NCBI RefSeq assembly: GCF_030269365.1
Contig: NZ_BSTF01000024.1
Coordinates: 1 to 62,960, forward strand
Reading direction: 5' to 3'
Length of the DNA stretch: 62,960 nt
Source: Lentzea sp. NBRC 102530
GTDB lineage: Bacteria > Actinomycetota > Actinomycetes > Mycobacteriales > Pseudonocardiaceae
Below, in pieces: positions 1 to 7,481 of this stretch. The translations under genes were made by a program, and so were the position numbers. Below the pieces are notes generated by a model. The model saw nothing but the letters and a program-made list of their open reading frames with translations. It made no database searches and was not told the origin of the DNA. The number at the start of each line of letters is the position of its first letter. Positions within the stretch are counted from its first letter, which is position 1.

Positions 1-277
1 CGTCTTTGTAGAAGGGGATCTGGCCGTGCGGTGGCACGCACGCGGTTCCGGTGGTGCCGGTGCTCCAGTGGAACTTGATGAGGATGAAGCTGTTGCCGCA
101 GTGGAAGTAGCGGGCCGTGAGCTCACCCGCCGCTTGCGGCAGGGCGATGAACCCGCACCTCGGCGGCGGCATGATCTTGGCTGACCGCGTGTCTTGATCG
201 TCGATCATGCCCAACGCGGTGGTGGCGAGCAGCATGCCCGCCGCGCTGATCGTTCGCGCGACATTGCTCTTCTGCAT
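1..277 (-). CDS. Small secreted protein, C-terminus cut by window edge
   Basis: The reading frame opens with ATG on the minus strand at 277 and is still open at base 1, so the 3' end lies outside the window. Residues 1-22 resemble a short Sec signal peptide (MQKSNVARTI, then an Ala/Gly/Leu/Met-rich core). The mature part has two spaced cysteines, in RCGF and YFHCGN, then alternating hydrophobics (FILIKFHW) and a third Cys in TACVPP. This looks like the small DUF6355-type secreted proteins common in actinomycetes, with a YxHCG...ILIK core, but that assignment is from memory of the family pattern. The role is unknown. Upstream (278-457) is a non-coding gap. Confidence 0.55.
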   Translation of the reverse strand, partial: MQKSNVARTISAAGMLLATTALGMIDDQDTRSAKIMPPPRCGFIALPQAAGELTARYFHCGNSFILIKFHWSTGTTGTACVPPHGQIPFYKD

Positions 278-457
278 GAGCCAAGACGGACTCTAGTTCT
301 GATCTGCCTGGGAAACCGCGTTTCTGACCTAACGCGCGCCGAACCGTGGACGAACGTCCGGTAGCACTTCCAGGTCCGGACGCCGGTTCCTGCTCCAGCG
401 TCGTCGAGAAGCCGGCCCGGTCACGTCGCGGGACTCATCGCGGGAGTCGCGGCCGAC

Positions 458-1162
458 TCACCCCATCGCGGATCGGACGACGCGCGGCCTACCTGGTTTG
501 AACGCGATCCCCGCCAGCACTCCCTGACCGCGCGCCGTGTCGCCGGCACGGTTCCGGCTGCTGGATCCCGGCCAGAAGTGCGGTAGCCGCACCAGTCCCG
601 GCTTCACCAGGACGAGTCCGTCGAACATCTCCGACAGCTCCTCGACGACGGTGGGGCCGGCAGCACCCGTTCCCGGAAGGCCGGGCACGCGACGGGTCAC
701 CGCGACCATGCTGTCGGCACGCAGCAAAGCGTTGCAGCGGGCCATCATCGACGCCGGAGAGCACCACGGGTCGTTCCTGTCGGCCGCTCCCACGGCGACC
801 ACGCCCACCGGTCGTTCCCGATCCAGCAGACGGGCCGCGAAGCACTCCGCGAGCACTTCGTCCACTTCGGTCTCATCTGCGCGCGGCAGGCGCGCGGTGC
901 TGTCGCGCTCGTCCTGCGGCTCCCCGCTCCTGCCACCGGGGACCAGGTCGTCGCCGACGCGGACGACCACCGAACCGGGGTGGAGGTACGAGGCGAGGCC
1001 GTGCACGTCGTTCTCCCCCGGCGAGCGGGGCCCCACGTCGACGAACTGGCGAATTCCTCGCCGGAGCATCATCAGCACCGCGTTCTCGATGAAATCGACC
1101 TCGAGTGACGAGAGAGGCACAGCGACCGAACTCCCCGGCATCCTCCGTGATGAAACGCCCAT
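458..1162 (-). CDS. Divergent DUF574-type SAM-dependent methyltransferase-like protein
   Basis: The core FIENAVLMMLRRGIRQFVDVG and the later FDGLVLVKPGLVRLPHFWP match the start and end signatures of actinomycete S-adenosyl methyltransferases of PF04672 (GIRQFLDIG... and FFDGLELVEPGVV...W.P). The family's GxGxP nucleotide loop is replaced by VGPRSPGEND. The stretch after it, normally YVDNDP binding the ribose, reads VRVGDDLVP, so SAM binding is doubtful. I chose the ATG at 1162 because it follows a GAGAGGGA ribosome-binding site; a longer frame to 1207 lacks one. About 234 residues, slightly shorter than typical members. It may be a non-catalytic relative. Moderately sure of the fold, unsure of activity. 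Confidence 0.6.
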   Translation of the reverse strand: MGVSSRRMPGSSVAVPLSSLEVDFIENAVLMMLRRGIRQFVDVGPRSPGENDVHGLASYLHPGSVVVRVGDDLVPGGRSGEPQDERDSTARLPRADETEVDEVLAECFAARLLDRERPVGVVAVGAADRNDPWCSPASMMARCNALLRADSMVAVTRRVPGLPGTGAAGPTVVEELSEMFDGLVLVKPGLVRLPHFWPGSSSRNRAGDTARGQGVLAGIAFKPGRPRVVRSAMG

Positions 1163-1354
1163 TCCCTCTCCGCCCTCCGATTCCTCCCGGGCACGACCAC
1201 TTCCCACCGCGTCCGAAAGCGAACGTACGACGGCAAATGAGCCGCATCCAGCAAGATGCGCGTTCGGTCAACGACATCGGCACGGATCAGCCCGAGCAGG
1301 CCGTCTGAGCGGCGAGAGCCACCTGCGCGATCCTCGCGCGGCGGCGAAGTCCTG

Positions 1355-1927
1355 TCACAGGCCCGCGAACACGCCTCGCTCCGTCCGTTGCAGCGTGCCG
1401 ATCCTGGCCTCACGCGTCTTGAGCCTGCTCGTGTCCGCGAGCGGCTCCCCGGTGGTGGCGACGATCGTGGCAGGCACCGCGAGGTCGTCACCGAAGCGGA
1501 CGTCGACCGACCTGATCGCAACGATGCGTTCCCTGTCGTCCAGCAGGAGCCTCACGCCCGCGTAGGCCGTCTGACCAGGTGGCAACTCGACCGGGCGCGG
1601 CGCCTGGGGCAGCGGCATCTGCTGAACGACCACTTCCGCCACGGCACCGGTCGTGGTGGCGAAGCTCAGCCTCGGCCAGGCGGGCAGGATGACCGAGGCG
1701 TGACCGGAGTTGGTGGCGGCCAGCAACGCGAGCCCGGGCCTGCCGGGTTGCAGGCGCAGGGCGACCGTCAGCTGTGCCCCTGCCGTTCGCAGCGACGTCG
1801 TGCCGCCCACCCCTGAGGACACCGCAGCGCTGCCGGATGGCGTACCCACCACCGGTTCCGGAGTGCCCGCGCAGGCGGAACCGAGCAGCAGCAGAGCCAG
1901 GCAGGCGGACGTCCGTCCAGCAGGCAC
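1355..1927 (-). CDS. Secreted lipoprotein, DUF4232-like
   Basis: A 190-residue protein with a classic lipoprotein start: MPAGRT, a hydrophobic LALLLLG segment and lipobox LGSAC with the lipidated Cys at about residue 19. A Ser/Gly/Thr-rich linker follows. A domain of about 130 residues then carries alternating beta-strand patterns (LTVALRLQPGRPGLALLAATNSG, given here only as pattern). That is reminiscent of DUF4232 extracellular domains, but without the usual cysteine pair. The start is GTG at 1927, preceded by GGAGGA at good spacing. It should be anchored on the outer face of the membrane. Function unknown. It is a single gene, separated from its neighbours by about 190 and 280 bases. Confidence 0.65.
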   Translation of the reverse strand: MPAGRTSACLALLLLGSACAGTPEPVVGTPSGSAAVSSGVGGTTSLRTAGAQLTVALRLQPGRPGLALLAATNSGHASVILPAWPRLSFATTTGAVAEVVVQQMPLPQAPRPVELPPGQTAYAGVRLLLDDRERIVAIRSVDVRFGDDLAVPATIVATTGEPLADTSRLKTREARIGTLQRTERGVFAGL

Positions 1928-2203
1928 GGGCTGTCCTCCGTTCGCTCGAAACGGCCGCAGCTCAGGAAACCAGCAAAGCTCAGCGACAGACCCGTCAGCA
2001 GGACAACGCGGTTCGATCAGGAAGATTCGTCTGCACTTCGGTCCGCGACGACGGCGGCGGCGTCATGGACACGGCCTCACGCGGTGACGGCTCCGGTGAC
2101 GGAGCACGTCGTCGGAGCGTAGACGCCTTTCCATTGTGGACAGCGCGGAGTCCGCCCGGTCCTCCGTGTGCCGCGATCGCCGACAGGACTTCCGGCCAAG
2201 GGC

Positions 2204-3340
2204 CTAGTGCGCGAACGGGCCGCCCGCTGCGAAGGCGTATCGGGCGAAGCGCTCACCGATCACCGCGTGCGTGGCCGTGTCCGGGTGCAGTGCGTCCGGC
2301 AACGGATGCGTGACGGCATCCTGTTCCCCGTACAGCAGGGTGCCGTCGAGGTGGTGCAGGTTCGGGTCGTCCTGCCGCCGTTCCGCGAGCGATGCCAACG
2401 CCTCGCGGATGATCCGCAGTGTCAGCTGGGGTGCCGGTCCGTGCGGACCGGTGGCCGCGAAGGTGACGCCTCCCCTCTCGTCGGTGCGCATCTCCCCCGG
2501 CCCCGGGGTGTCCTCGTGGATTCCGCAGAACAGGGGCGACACCAGCACCAGCGGCGTGTTCGGGAGACCGTCGCGGATCGTGTCCAGGAAGCCGTGGACG
2601 GCCGGCACGAAGGCGCGCAACCTCATCGCGTCGAAGTTCACCACGTTGATGCCGAGCTTCACGCTGATGAGGTCGGCGGGCCGGTCGCGGATCACGCGGG
2701 CGACGAACTGGTCCGCGTGCGCGCTGCCGCTGAAGCCGAGGTTGTGCAGGTCGACGCCGCCCAGGCGAGCGGCGACGGCGGGCCAGGTCGCGGTCGGCGT
2801 GGCCGCGTTCGAGCCGTGGCTGATCGAACTGCCGTGGTGCAGCCAGAGCCGCCGCCCGGTGCTCGCCGGACGCACCGGCGCGTCCGTGCGCAGCGCGACG
2901 ATCTCCAGCCCTTCGTTGTGGGGCAACCAGATCTCGACCAGCTTGGCACCGCCGCCGAGACCGTCGAACCGGATCGTGCTCGCCGGTCCTGTGTGGACCT
3001 GCGAGGCACCCGTGGCCAGGTCGACCTCGACGCGGTCGCCGCCGTCGAGCTGGGCGGTGGCGACCACCTCGCCGTCGACGGACAGGTCGACGCTGCCGCG
3101 GGGCCTCTCGATGCCGCGGTAGGCGACGCGGGTGGGGTGCAGGACCAGTTCGATGACGCGTGCGGCGGTTTCCACCACCACGCGCACGCCGGAGGGCTGG
3201 CTCTGCGCGCCCATCAGCTGCGGGTCGGGAAACCGGTCGCGCACCCACGCGGGCAGGCGGTGCGGCCGCACGCCGCGCCCGGTCTCCTCCAGCTCGGCGA
3301 CGCCGTGCACGAGCGCGCCGGTCAACGGTGTGGTGATCAT
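2204..3340 (-). CDS. SGNH/GDSL-family hydrolase
   Basis: This 378-aa protein has a beta-rich N-terminal domain (about 1-160) followed by an SGNH hydrolase domain. Visible blocks: GSSISHG at 170-176 (nucleophile Ser), LGFSGSAH near 201-208 (block II Gly), KLGINVVNFD near 228-237 (block III Asn) and DALHPD at 349-354 (catalytic Asp and His). All four catalytic positions are therefore present. The two-domain form resembles carbohydrate or acyl esterases of actinomycetes; the substrate cannot be read from sequence. No signal peptide is evident, so it is probably cytoplasmic. Its ATG overlaps the stop of the upstream TetR gene (ATGA), so the two are co-transcribed and probably co-regulated. Confidence 0.85.
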   Translation of the reverse strand: MITTPLTGALVHGVAELEETGRGVRPHRLPAWVRDRFPDPQLMGAQSQPSGVRVVVETAARVIELVLHPTRVAYRGIERPRGSVDLSVDGEVVATAQLDGGDRVEVDLATGASQVHTGPASTIRFDGLGGGAKLVEIWLPHNEGLEIVALRTDAPVRPASTGRRLWLHHGSSISHGSNAATPTATWPAVAARLGGVDLHNLGFSGSAHADQFVARVIRDRPADLISVKLGINVVNFDAMRLRAFVPAVHGFLDTIRDGLPNTPLVLVSPLFCGIHEDTPGPGEMRTDERGGVTFAATGPHGPAPQLTLRIIREALASLAERRQDDPNLHHLDGTLLYGEQDAVTHPLPDALHPDTATHAVIGERFARYAFAAGGPFAH

Positions 3341-3921
3341 GCCTCGTCCCCTCGGGAGTTCTCGGGCCAGGCCCGCAGGAGCGCGTCGAGAGCGACCACG
3401 GTCCGGTCCCAGCTCACCTCGGGGGCCGGGGAGCTGTGGTCGAAGTTGCCGGTGCGTTCGAGCGCCAGGAAACCGTTGATCGTGCTGCCCAGCAGCCGCA
3501 CCGCGTGCACGTGCTCCTCCTGCGGCACCGGATACCCCCTGAGCACCGCGCCCGCCTGCGCGCTGACGGCCCGCGCGGCCGCCGAGCGGACGACGGCCTC
3601 ACCCGCCCGGCGCTGCAACGACTGCCAGCGCCCCGGCCACCGGCGCGCGAAGGTCCGGTGAGCCGCGCTGTAGGCCTGCAGGGCGGGCAGGCCGGCCCGC
3701 CCCGCGATGCCCGCCGCGACGAGGTCCGCCAACTCGCCGAGCGCGAGCGCCGTGATGCCGTCCCGCACCGCCTCCAGGTCGCGGACGTGCGAGTACAGGC
3801 TGGGCGCCTGCACGCCGAGGCGCCGGGCGACGGCGGACAGGGACACGCTCTCGAAGCCCGCCTCGTCCGCGAGGGCCGCCGCGTCGGCGATGACGGCCTC
3901 GGCGCTCAGGGGAACACGCAT
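3337..3921 (-). CDS. TetR/AcrR-family transcriptional regulator
   Basis: The N-terminal helix-turn-helix is clear: AVIADAAALADEAGFESVSLSAVARRLGV, then SLYSHVRDLEAVRD (segments of the canonical TetR DNA-binding domain). The C-terminal half has the WHG-type ligand domain signature (LLGSTINGFLALERTGNF). I chose the ATG at 3921, giving MRVPLSAEAV; a longer frame to 3963 would run through the probable promoter and operator. About 194 residues, normal for the family. It overlaps the SGNH hydrolase start by 4 bases and presumably represses itself and that gene through the inverted repeat at 3936-3954. The ligand is unknown. Confidence 0.88.
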   Translation of the reverse strand: MRVPLSAEAVIADAAALADEAGFESVSLSAVARRLGVQAPSLYSHVRDLEAVRDGITALALGELADLVAAGIAGRAGLPALQAYSAAHRTFARRWPGRWQSLQRRAGEAVVRSAAARAVSAQAGAVLRGYPVPQEEHVHAVRLLGSTINGFLALERTGNFDHSSPAPEVSWDRTVVALDALLRAWPENSRGDEA

Positions 3922-3935
3922 GAACCCGAGCCTAC

Positions 3936-3954
3936 AGGTAGTAGGCGAGTACCT
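3936..3954. promoter_or_regulatory. Candidate TetR operator (inverted repeat)
   Basis: Perfect arms AGGTA and TACCT separated by 9 bases, 15 bases upstream of the TetR-family start at 3921. Size and position fit an autoregulatory TetR operator. No experiment supports it. Confidence 0.4.
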
Positions 3955-4020
3955 ATTGACCATAGGGCACGGCGAGGAGTCAGGACGAGCTGCCGTCTCA
4001 CGCCGCCGGACGCGAAGGCC

Positions 4021-4638
4021 TCACCGGATGCCGGTGCGGTTCTGCAACGCCCCGACCTTCGTGCCGTAGAGGAAGAACACCGCCATGAACACCTCGATCC
4101 GCTGCTGCGAGGTCAGTTCGTGGACGTCCACCGCGATCTCCGCGGCACTCACGTCCGCCATCCGCGCGAGTCGCCGGTTGAACACCGCCCGGGCGATGTC
4201 CTGGCTCCGTTCGTCGACGTCGGCGTGGAACAACCGGCGGAGGTCGCAGTCGCTCGGCAACGGGCGGTGCACCGGCTCGGCGGGGTACCGGGCGTTCATG
4301 ACGCGGGCGGCGGTGTTGAGGGTGTGGGCGATGAGTGCCGGGCCCTGCTCGAAGTGGTCGACCAGCGCGACCAGTTCCTCGATGGACGCGACGTCCTCGT
4401 CGATGCTGACCGGTGTGCTGGTGTCGAGGTCGAGTCGCTCCATCGCCAGGGCGACGTTCGCGAGGACCTGGTCCGGGTCGACGATCAGCTGGTCGCCGAC
4501 GTGAATGCTCGCGCGGTGGTGGTGCGGGTCGAGTAACTCCCGCGTGTCACGGTCGAGGTCCGCGTGCCTCGTCCCATCGTGGTCGATCGTCACCCGCGTC
4601 AGATTCCCACTCGCGGGTGAGCGCAACCGTCCGTTCAC
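4021..4638 (-). CDS. Hypothetical protein, unrecognised
   Basis: A frame of up to 205 codons with strong G/C third-position bias, so probably real. No family was recognised. The sequence is acidic and helical in its C-terminal half (YPAEPVHRPLPSDCDLRRLF, then AVDVHELTSQQRIEVFMAVFFLYG). The N-terminal part has RASIHVGDQLIVDPDQVLAN. It has no signal peptide or membrane span. The start is uncertain: GTG at 4638 has no ribosome-binding site, and an internal GTG at 4593 (VTIDHDG) is an alternative. It points away from the RiPP genes that begin 130 bases to the right, so it may or may not belong to them. Confidence 0.55.
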   Translation of the reverse strand: MNGRLRSPASGNLTRVTIDHDGTRHADLDRDTRELLDPHHHRASIHVGDQLIVDPDQVLANVALAMERLDLDTSTPVSIDEDVASIEELVALVDHFEQGPALIAHTLNTAARVMNARYPAEPVHRPLPSDCDLRRLFHADVDERSQDIARAVFNRRLARMADVSAAEIAVDVHELTSQQRIEVFMAVFFLYGTKVGALQNRTGIR

Positions 4639-4767
4639 GAACGGGGGACGGCGGCCAGGTCACCAACCTGCCATCCCCAGGTCCCCTACCTGACGTGTGA
4701 CTCGCTGTCGCCCGCCTCCGCGCCGGGCGAGAGTTGAGTCATTCACGAGCGGAAGGAGGTGGATCAG

Positions 4768-4869
4768 ATGCTCAAGACTCCGGACTTCGGTGACGAGTAC
4801 GGCGACCAGGACGTGCGTTGCGTCGGCACCAGTGGCTACCACGACCTCGGCGACTACTACGGGATCTGA
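4768..4869 (+). CDS. 33-aa candidate radical SAM RiPP precursor peptide
   Basis: A short gene with an excellent ribosome-binding site (GGAAGGAGGTG, 7 bases from ATG), ending 67 bases before the radical SAM gene. The peptide is acidic. It begins MLKTPDFGDEYGDQDV and continues RCVGTSGYHDLGDYYGI to the stop. The C-terminal half has one Cys (residue 18), Tyr24-His25 and Tyr31-Tyr32, with Asp and Gly around them, a composition suited to Cys or aromatic cross-linking by a radical SAM enzyme. Small size, strong translation signals and position just ahead of the maturase argue for a substrate. I do not recognise a described precursor family. The boundary between leader and core is unknown. Confidence 0.7.
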   Translation: MLKTPDFGDEYGDQDVRCVGTSGYHDLGDYYGI

Positions 4870-4936
4870 TTCACCGCTGGCGGCCTGGCCCACTGCCCAG
4901 GCCGCTCACCGGAGACCGCGGCGGGAGGTGCGGGAC

Positions 4937-6043
4937 GTGCGACTGGTGCGAGGCGAGCACGGCTGGTGGTGCATCGGCCGGACGGCCACGGCGTTGCTGC
5001 CGGACGGGCTGGTCGTGGACGGTGCGCTCACGGCGGAGGGCCGCAGGCAGGTGCGCGCGGCCGGGGTCGACGGCGTGCCGGAGCCCGACCACTACAGCCT
5101 GACCGTCGTGACGGCCACGGGCTGCAACCTCGGGTGCTCCTACTGCTTCCAGAACACCCCGGACGGCAGGCGGCGCATCTCGCCCGCCCGGCTCGACGCG
5201 GCGAACATCGCCAGGTGCCGGGAGTTCGTCGAGCAGCGCATGGCCGCGCTGGGCGTGGACCGGCTCGAACTGGTGTTGTTCGGCGGTGAACCCCTGCTCA
5301 ACCCCGCCGGGTGTCTGCAGGTGCTGCGGGCGTTCGGTGCGCGGACGCGGGTCACCGCCGGCCTGGTCAGCAACGGGGTGCTGCTCACGCGGCGCACGGC
5401 TGTCAGGCTCGCCGAGGCGGGGCTCGGGCACGTCCAGGTCACGCTGGACGGGCCGCGGGCACGGCACGACGCGTCCCGGATCCCGCTCAACGGGCGGCCC
5501 ACGTTCGACCTCATCCTGGCCAACGTGGCGGCCGCGCAGGAACACACCGCGATCCGCTTCACCTTGCGCCTCAACGTGACCCCGGACGTGCTGCCGCGCC
5601 TCACCGAACTCCTCGACCAGGTGGCCGGCGTGCTCGACGCGCGCCGGACGAGCCTCGCGATCGCACCCGTGCTCGACTACGGCGCCGGCGTCCCGGCACC
5701 GCGGGCACGGGCCGCGCGGCGGGCGCTCGACGCGTGCGCGAAGGCCGTCGAGATGGGCTTCCGGCTCGTGCGGCCGCGCGACGAGCACTGCGACTTCTGC
5801 TCCGAGGCCGACGGACGGCTGGGCGCGGTGGTCAGCGCGGACGGCACGTTGTTCAGCTGCTGGGACGCGGTCGGCGAGGAGGACCTCGCGGTGGGCGGGC
5901 TCGACTCCGGCTACCACGGGCGGTCCCGCGAACGGTGGCGGCGCTGCGGCGGCGAGACGCCTGGCGCCCAGGCGTTCTCCGACGCACTCGACGCCGGGGT
6001 GCTCGACCTCATCCGGGCCGGCGCGCGCAAGGAGGTGACATGA
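4937..6043 (+). CDS. Radical SAM/SPASM-like peptide-modifying enzyme
   Basis: A 368-aa enzyme. The [4Fe-4S]-SAM motif CNLGCSYC lies at residues 63-70 (CxxxCxxC), followed by FGGEPLLNP (GGEP, 116-119) and the TLDGP strand near 169-173. The C-terminal region has HCDFC (Cys285, Cys288), then SCWD (Cys308) and RRCGG (Cys337), consistent with a shortened SPASM or twitch domain holding one auxiliary cluster. The start is GTG at 4937, with GGAGG about 8 bases upstream. Longer frames run back across the 33-aa peptide gene. It presumably installs a cross-link or epimerisation in one of the flanking peptides, but the reaction is not predictable from sequence. A 4-base overlap (ATGA) couples it to the 37-aa peptide downstream. 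Confidence 0.85.
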   Translation: MRLVRGEHGWWCIGRTATALLPDGLVVDGALTAEGRRQVRAAGVDGVPEPDHYSLTVVTATGCNLGCSYCFQNTPDGRRRISPARLDAANIARCREFVEQRMAALGVDRLELVLFGGEPLLNPAGCLQVLRAFGARTRVTAGLVSNGVLLTRRTAVRLAEAGLGHVQVTLDGPRARHDASRIPLNGRPTFDLILANVAAAQEHTAIRFTLRLNVTPDVLPRLTELLDQVAGVLDARRTSLAIAPVLDYGAGVPAPRARAARRALDACAKAVEMGFRLVRPRDEHCDFCSEADGRLGAVVSADGTLFSCWDAVGEEDLAVGGLDSGYHGRSRERWRRCGGETPGAQAFSDALDAGVLDLIRAGARKEVT

Positions 6044-6153
6044 CCGCTCCCGAACCGCAGGACGACGAGACGCCCTCGGCGCCCAACTTCATCGAACTGC
6101 TCGAAGCCGACGAGGACCTGACCACTCCGGGCCTCTGCGTTCCGTTCCGCTAG
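6040..6153 (+). CDS. 37-aa acidic peptide coupled to the radical SAM gene
   Basis: The ATG overlaps the radical SAM stop codon (ATGA), with GGAGG 5-6 bases upstream. The peptide starts MTAPEPQDDETPSAPN, has a helical acidic middle (FIELLEADEDL) and ends TTPGLCVPFR. It has a leader-like front and a short hydrophobic tail with one Cys, four residues from a Phe. That is a typical RiPP precursor layout. It could be a second substrate of the radical SAM enzyme, the true precursor in place of the 33-aa peptide, or a small accessory protein. It is too short to be a PqqD-like recognition domain. No described family was recognised. Confidence 0.65.
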   Translation: MTAPEPQDDETPSAPNFIELLEADEDLTTPGLCVPFR

Positions 6154-6179
6154 AAACCGTGCACCGGAAGGAGACGGCC

Positions 6180-7481
6180 GTGCATCGACCTCATCACCTG
6201 GTCCGCACCCGGCTGGCCAACGGGTTGCGAGTGCTGCTCGCACCCGATCGCACCGTGCCGGTGGTCGCCGTCGCGGTGCACTACGACGTGGGCATGCGTT
6301 CCGAACCCGAGGGGCGCACGGGGTTCGCGCACCTCTTCGAGCACCTGATGTTCCAGGGTTCGGAGCTGCTGCCGAAACTCGAGCACGCGCACTACGTCCA
6401 GGCGTCGGGCGGGGTGTTCAACGGCAGCACCCACCTCGACTACACGCAGTACCACAACGTGTTGCCCAGCAACGCCTTGGAGCGCGCGCTGTTCCTCGAA
6501 GCCGACCGCATGCGGGCGCCCGACCTGAACGCGGAGAACCTGCGCGTGCAGATCGACGTCGTCAAGGAGGAGATCCGCGTCAACGTCACCAACAAGCCGT
6601 ACGGCTGCTTCCCGTGGGTGACGCTGCCGGGGGTGTTGTTCGACAGCTTCGCGAACTCGCACGACGGGTACGGGTCGTTCGACGACCTGGACTCGGCGAC
6701 GGTCGAGGACGCGCGGCAGTTCTTCGACCGGTACTACGCGCCGGCGAACGCGTTGCTGACCTTGTGCGGCGACTTCGACGCGGACGAGGCGCTCACGATG
6801 GTCGAACGCCACTTCGGGCCGATCCCGTTCCGCCCCAGGCCTTCACGGCCGGACTTCGCGGAACCGGAGTTCGTCGGCGAGCGACGTGCCGTCCGCTACG
6901 ACCCGCACGCACCGCTGCCCGCCGTGGCCGCGGGGTGGCGGGTGCCCGACCCGGTCGCCGAGTTCGACGCGTACCTGCCGCACCTGCTGCTCGCCGACGT
7001 GATGTCGGACGACGGTCCCGCGTGCAGGCTGCACCGCAGGCTGGTGCGCCAGGACGGCCTCGCCACGAGCCACCGCTGCTACCTCGGCATGCTCGGCGAC
7101 CCGCTCGACACCGGCCACCCGACCGCACTGGTGTCCAGCGCCCGGCTTACTCCCGGCGCGAGCGCCCAGCAGGTGCTGGACGCGATCGCCGAGGAGTTCG
7201 CGGTGGTCGCACGGGAAGGTCCTGCCGAACGGGAGCTGAGCAGGATCGCGACGAGGCTGAGCACGCGGCTGCTGGTCGAGACGGACGGGGTGCTGGCGCG
7301 CACGCAGGCACTGGCGTCGCTGGAGCTCCGGCACGGCCGTGCCGAACTGCTCGGTGAACTGCCCGGCCTGCTCACCGCCGTCACGGCCGAGCAGGTGGCC
7401 GCGGCGGCCGCGCGGATCACCCCGGACCGCCGGGCAGTGGTGGAGCTGCTGCCCGCCTCGTACCAGGAGAAGGCGGCATGA
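6180..7481 (+). CDS. M16B-family zinc metallopeptidase, catalytic subunit
   Basis: A 433-aa protein with the inverted zinc motif HLFEH at residues 51-55 and the distal glutamate pair EE at 130-131, about 76 residues later, as in active M16 peptidases. The LANGLRVLL and VHYDVGMRSEPEGRTGFAH start is typical of the mitochondrial processing peptidase-like M16B group. The start is GTG at 6180, six bases after GGAAGGAG; a longer frame to 6159 overlaps the ribosome-binding site. The stop overlaps the next M16 gene (ATGA). M16B pairs in RiPP loci commonly remove leader peptides. The substrate here could be the radical SAM peptides or the nearby lanthipeptides. Confidence 0.88.
   Translation: MHRPHHLVRTRLANGLRVLLAPDRTVPVVAVAVHYDVGMRSEPEGRTGFAHLFEHLMFQGSELLPKLEHAHYVQASGGVFNGSTHLDYTQYHNVLPSNALERALFLEADRMRAPDLNAENLRVQIDVVKEEIRVNVTNKPYGCFPWVTLPGVLFDSFANSHDGYGSFDDLDSATVEDARQFFDRYYAPANALLTLCGDFDADEALTMVERHFGPIPFRPRPSRPDFAEPEFVGERRAVRYDPHAPLPAVAAGWRVPDPVAEFDAYLPHLLLADVMSDDGPACRLHRRLVRQDGLATSHRCYLGMLGDPLDTGHPTALVSSARLTPGASAQQVLDAIAEEFAVVAREGPAERELSRIATRLSTRLLVETDGVLARTQALASLELRHGRAELLGELPGLLTAVTAEQVAAAAARITPDRRAVVELLPASYQEKAA

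Noticed and set aside
2168..3661. A 497-codon open frame on the plus strand over the SGNH and TetR genes
   Set aside because: It is the antisense shadow of two genes with clear motifs; its composition (Arg, Gly, Val, His-rich) is typical of reversed GC-rich coding sequence.
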